From CBFGTV01 sp965652145 (GTDB lineage Bacteria > Bacillota > Clostridia > Peptostreptococcales > Natronincolaceae), in assembly GCA_965652145.1 (NCBI GenBank), contig CBFGTV010000106.1, forward strand, positions 1 through 8,041: a DNA stretch of 8,041 nucleotides. The letters run 5' to 3'. The notes under the pieces were generated by a model that was given only the letters and a program-made list of their open reading frames with translations, did not search any database and was not told the DNA's origin. The position numbers and the translations under genes are program-made. Below, one piece after another: positions 5,674 through 8,041 of the stretch (the first letter of the stretch is position 1; each line of letters opens with the position of its first letter).

Positions 5674-7206
5674 TTATTTTAATTTTGTTAAGGGCTTTAT
5701 TGTAGGGCCTTCAACAATATCTCCATCACAGGTGAATCGAGATCCATGGCAGGGGCAGTCCCATGTAGTTTCAGCATCATTCCAGGCCAGCTCACATCCA
5801 AGGTGGGTACAGGTTGTATCAACTAAATGCAGCTCACCCTCTTGGTCACGATAGGCCCCGACCCGTTGACCCTCCCATTGAATGACCCTTCCTTCATTTT
5901 TCTTGATATCATCCACGAGGCTTCCTGGTACAATTTTTCCTGTTACAAAGTTAAGGGCTACATCGGCATTTTCAATCAAAAAGTTTTTGACTGAGGCCTT
6001 TGGGGTAAAGCGAGAGGGGTTATATACCTCAAGCCAAGGATTATCTCCCTGAGTGATTAAATCCTTTAGAAGTATAGCAGCCACTGTGCTGTTGGTCATT
6101 CCCCATTTACCAAAGCCTGTGGCGACATAGGTATTGGGGGTGGTGGCGGCTAATTTACCAACATAGGGTACATCGTCAAGGGTCATGCAATCCTGGGTAG
6201 ACCAGCGATAAAGAACATTTTCCACCTGAAAGGTATCCTGGGCAAACTGTAATAGATTTTTATAATGCTTAAGGGTACTTTTTCCATGGCCGGTTTTATG
6301 GTGCTCTCCAGACACCAGGATTAACTGTTCTCCATGATGATGCTGGGAACGAAGGGATCGGCCGGGATCCTCTGCTGTAATATACATGCCTCCTGGAAAA
6401 TCATCTTTAATTTTTACCCCTAAAACATAGGAGCGTTCAGGATATACCCGTGCAAAATACAGACCTGGCTTATCAAAAAATGGGTAGTGGGACGCCACAA
6501 TTACTTTAGATGCCTTTACCTGGGGGCCCTTTTCAGTGTAAACTACAGTGGCATCCTTTTCTTGAATATCGACGGCCTTGGTGTTATGAAAAATATGGCT
6601 GCCATCCCCTGGAATCTGCTTTGCCAGGTGTAATAGGTATTTTCGAGGATGAAATTGAGCCTGTCGATCAAAGCGCAGAGCTGCCTTTACAGAAAAGGGG
6701 AGGGGAATCTCCTCTAAATAGCTTGCCTTAATCCCCAAACTTGAAGCAGTTTCTGCTTCATTATATATATTTCTAATATACTGGTTTGAATGGGTGTAGA
6801 CATAGGCAGAGGTCCATTGAAAATCGCACCGAATCTGTTCTTTCTCTACTAGATCAGCAATAAATTGTATGGCAAATTCATTGGCTTCAGCATAAAGCCG
6901 AGCCTTTTCTTCTCCCATTTCGGTCTTGATCTTATCGTAAATTAACCCATGCTGTGATGTGATTTTGGCGGTAGTATGGCCTGTGGTGCCCTGTAAAATG
7001 CCATCCGCCTCAAGGATTGCTACCTTTAATCCCTCTTTTTTCAATAGGTAGCCTGCAGTAATACCCACCATTCCTCCGCCCACAATGGCCACATCAACAT
7101 CAATATTTTCTGTCAGGGTAGGGTATTCAGGGGTTTCAGTTGAAGCCAACCAATAGGGGTTGGGTTTAATATTTTCAAGGCTTTTGGTCAAATCTTCCTT
7201 TGACAT
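5674..7206 (-). CDS. FAD-dependent oxidoreductase with C-terminal Rieske [2Fe-2S] domain (YhfW type)
   Basis: This 510-residue, probably cytoplasmic protein has no signal peptide or membrane segment. Residues about 36-400 form a DAO-type FAD domain. The dinucleotide fold is VAIVGGGMVGITAG (Gly43, Gly45, Gly48), with Glu66 ending strand 2 (VAILEAD). A late FAD-contact segment, YVATGFGKWGMTNS, lies at about 360-373. Residues about 430-510 form a Rieske domain with cluster ligands Cys466, His468, Cys484 and His487 (CTHLGC and CPCHGS). The additional Cys471 and Cys486 match the disulfide pair of cytochrome bc1/b6f Rieske proteins. Length and order match B. subtilis YhfW, whose substrate is unknown to me. 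The DAO family oxidises amines or amino acids, and the Rieske centre would pass electrons from flavin to an unidentified acceptor. The start has AGGAGG 6 nt upstream. It is a single-gene unit, divergent from the deacetylase, and no partner gene is adjacent. Confidence 0.9.
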   Translation of the reverse strand: MSKEDLTKSLENIKPNPYWLASTETPEYPTLTENIDVDVAIVGGGMVGITAGYLLKKEGLKVAILEADGILQGTTGHTTAKITSQHGLIYDKIKTEMGEEKARLYAEANEFAIQFIADLVEKEQIRCDFQWTSAYVYTHSNQYIRNIYNEAETASSLGIKASYLEEIPLPFSVKAALRFDRQAQFHPRKYLLHLAKQIPGDGSHIFHNTKAVDIQEKDATVVYTEKGPQVKASKVIVASHYPFFDKPGLYFARVYPERSYVLGVKIKDDFPGGMYITAEDPGRSLRSQHHHGEQLILVSGEHHKTGHGKSTLKHYKNLLQFAQDTFQVENVLYRWSTQDCMTLDDVPYVGKLAATTPNTYVATGFGKWGMTNSTVAAILLKDLITQGDNPWLEVYNPSRFTPKASVKNFLIENADVALNFVTGKIVPGSLVDDIKKNEGRVIQWEGQRVGAYRDQEGELHLVDTTCTHLGCELAWNDAETTWDCPCHGSRFTCDGDIVEGPTIKPLTKLK

Positions 7207-7212
7207 TTGAAT

Positions 7213-7218
7213 CCTCCT
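7213..7218 (-). promoter_or_regulatory. Ribosome binding site of the FAD/Rieske oxidoreductase gene
   Basis: On the - strand this reads AGGAGG, 6 nt before the ATG at 7206, and it supports this start codon. Confidence 0.65.
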
Positions 7219-7269
7219 GTCTTATTTGTTTTTAAATCCCGTTGAAATATCTTTATTTTGCCCTGACAA

Positions 7270-7299
7270 ATTACATTTATTCCCGAGGTAAAATTGCAA
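7270..7299 (-). promoter_or_regulatory. Candidate promoter of the FAD/Rieske oxidoreductase gene
   Basis: On the - strand, TTGCAA (7299-7294) is followed after 18 bases by TGTAAT (7275-7270). The match is moderate (4/6 and 5/6). It would give a leader of about 55-60 nt. No other pair in this spacer is better on this strand. Confidence 0.4.
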
Positions 7300-7334
7300 T
7301 GATTGTTTTATTTTAATTATTTCTTAAGGGTTTC

Positions 7335-7362
7335 TTTACAAAGGTATATTATAATGTATTGT
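7335..7362 (+). promoter_or_regulatory. Candidate promoter region of the deacetylase gene
   Basis: TTTACA (7335-7340) can be paired with TATTGT (7357-7362) at 16-base spacing. A perfect TATAAT also occurs at 7350-7355, but it lacks a -35 hexamer at normal distance. Which of these is used, or whether a sporulation sigma factor acts here, cannot be decided by eye. Confidence 0.35.
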
Positions 7363-7380
7363 AGAACGTATATTTGTGAC

Positions 7381-7386
7381 AGGAGG
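7381..7386 (+). promoter_or_regulatory. Ribosome binding site deciding the GTG start of the deacetylase gene
   Basis: AGGAGG lies 8 nt before GTG at 7395. Two in-frame TTG codons at 7389 and 7392 are only 2 and 5 nt from the site, so GTG is the best-spaced start. Confidence 0.7.
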
Positions 7387-7394
7387 AATTGTTG

Positions 7395-8041
7395 GTGAAA
7401 ATTAGTAAACAACTAATCGTAACAGGCTTGGTCGTTTTCTTTTTGGTAACGATCCTGGCTGTTAGAGGTAATACTCAGGGCTTTTTAAGGGATTTAGAGC
7501 AAAATAATTTAGCAGATGAAGTTAATGCAGAAGATGATTTGGAAGAACCCATCGGGAATGAGAATGAACCCGTTGATGAGCCTATTCAGGAAAATGAAGC
7601 TGAAAATATAAAAGAGCCTGACCCGGAAGGGACTGAGAAAGACAATAAGTCAAGGCAGGATACCGTGATGACCGGCAAGACAGTATACTTAACCTTTGAT
7701 GATGGGCCAACCGCCTTGACACCCCGTGTGTTAGAAATATTAAATCATTATGATATTAATGCCAGCTTCTTTGTCATTGGAAAAATGCTGGAACGGAATC
7801 CAGAAATTGCAATGGAAACCCTGGAGGCCGGGAATGCTGTTTTGCCCCATTCCTATTCCCATGATTATGCTATCTATTCCACCTTTGACAGCTTCTATGA
7901 CGATTTTGACCGGGCCCGTAAGACCTATGAAGAGATATTGGGTAAACCTGCCCCTGTGCTGTTCCGTTTTCCTGGTGGATCTGGCAACCACAGCTCCTTT
8001 GAGTATGGTGGTGAAGCCTTCATGCCTGCCCTTACCGAAGA
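7395..8041 (+). CDS. Polysaccharide deacetylase (NodB homology) family protein, membrane-anchored, 3'-truncated
   Basis: The frame is open to the right edge, with 215 residues visible and no stop. It begins with GTG. Residues about 5-23 are a hydrophobic segment after Lys2 and Lys5, a signal anchor or signal peptide. Residues about 33-90 are an acidic Glu/Asp/Asn/Pro-rich linker with no predicted fold. The NodB domain starts near 95 with VYLTFDDGPT (catalytic Asp102, metal-binding Asp103), followed by the motif-2 histidines in PHSYSHDY (His152, His156) and motif 3, RFPGGSGN (Arg191, Pro193). The family removes N-acetyl groups from peptidoglycan GlcNAc/MurNAc or other exported glycans with a divalent metal. 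The enzyme would act outside the membrane on the cell wall. B. subtilis relatives include YheN and the Pda proteins; the exact substrate is not readable. It is divergent from the Rieske oxidoreductase gene. Confidence 0.88.
   Translation, partial: MKISKQLIVTGLVVFFLVTILAVRGNTQGFLRDLEQNNLADEVNAEDDLEEPIGNENEPVDEPIQENEAENIKEPDPEGTEKDNKSRQDTVMTGKTVYLTFDDGPTALTPRVLEILNHYDINASFFVIGKMLERNPEIAMETLEAGNAVLPHSYSHDYAIYSTFDSFYDDFDRARKTYEEILGKPAPVLFRFPGGSGNHSSFEYGGEAFMPALTE

Noticed and set aside
7740..7991. 83-codon open frame on the - strand opposite the deacetylase gene
   Set aside because: The + strand frame carries all three NodB motifs in register, while the - strand frame has no motif and no ribosome binding site.

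Overview
The window looks like chromosomal DNA from a low-GC Firmicute, most likely an anaerobic Clostridia member of the Alkaliphilus/Natronincola kind. This is inferred from AGGAGG-type ribosome binding sites on every gene whose start is visible, AT-rich spacers with clear sigma-A promoters, a CCA-encoded tRNA, and the protein families present. No mobile element, CRISPR array or phage gene is visible, and most of the content is recognisable housekeeping or accessory metabolism.

Layout. (1) 1-860, + strand: C-terminal two thirds of a CNNM/CBS/CorC membrane protein, cut by the window edge and ending in a hairpin that overlaps its stop codon. (2) 906-5000, - strand: a compact three-gene operon, read as NifV/Re-citrate-synthase-like condensing enzyme, then aconitase, then NAD-type isocitrate dehydrogenase. 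It has a consensus promoter at 5045-5073. (3) 5074-5347: AT-rich non-coding spacer holding the tRNA promoter. (4) 5348-5424, + strand: tRNA-Thr(GGT), followed by a long-stem terminator. (5) 5674-7206, - strand: an FAD oxidoreductase fused to a C-terminal Rieske domain (B. subtilis YhfW type), with its own terminator downstream. (6) 7207-7394: divergent intergenic region. (7) 7395-8041, + strand: N-terminal part of a membrane-anchored polysaccharide deacetylase, cut by the window end.

How the genes work together. The operon encodes the three successive steps acetyl-CoA + oxoacid -> tricarboxylate -> isomer -> oxidative decarboxylation. The dehydrogenase carries the Ser-x-Asn pair of isocitrate dehydrogenases and the Asp-Ile pair of NAD-dependent ones. 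The most economical reading is therefore an oxidative half-TCA branch (oxaloacetate to 2-oxoglutarate, feeding glutamate), with the NifV-like enzyme acting as a Re-type citrate synthase. Homocitrate synthesis is the main alternative. The other genes appear to be independent single-gene units.
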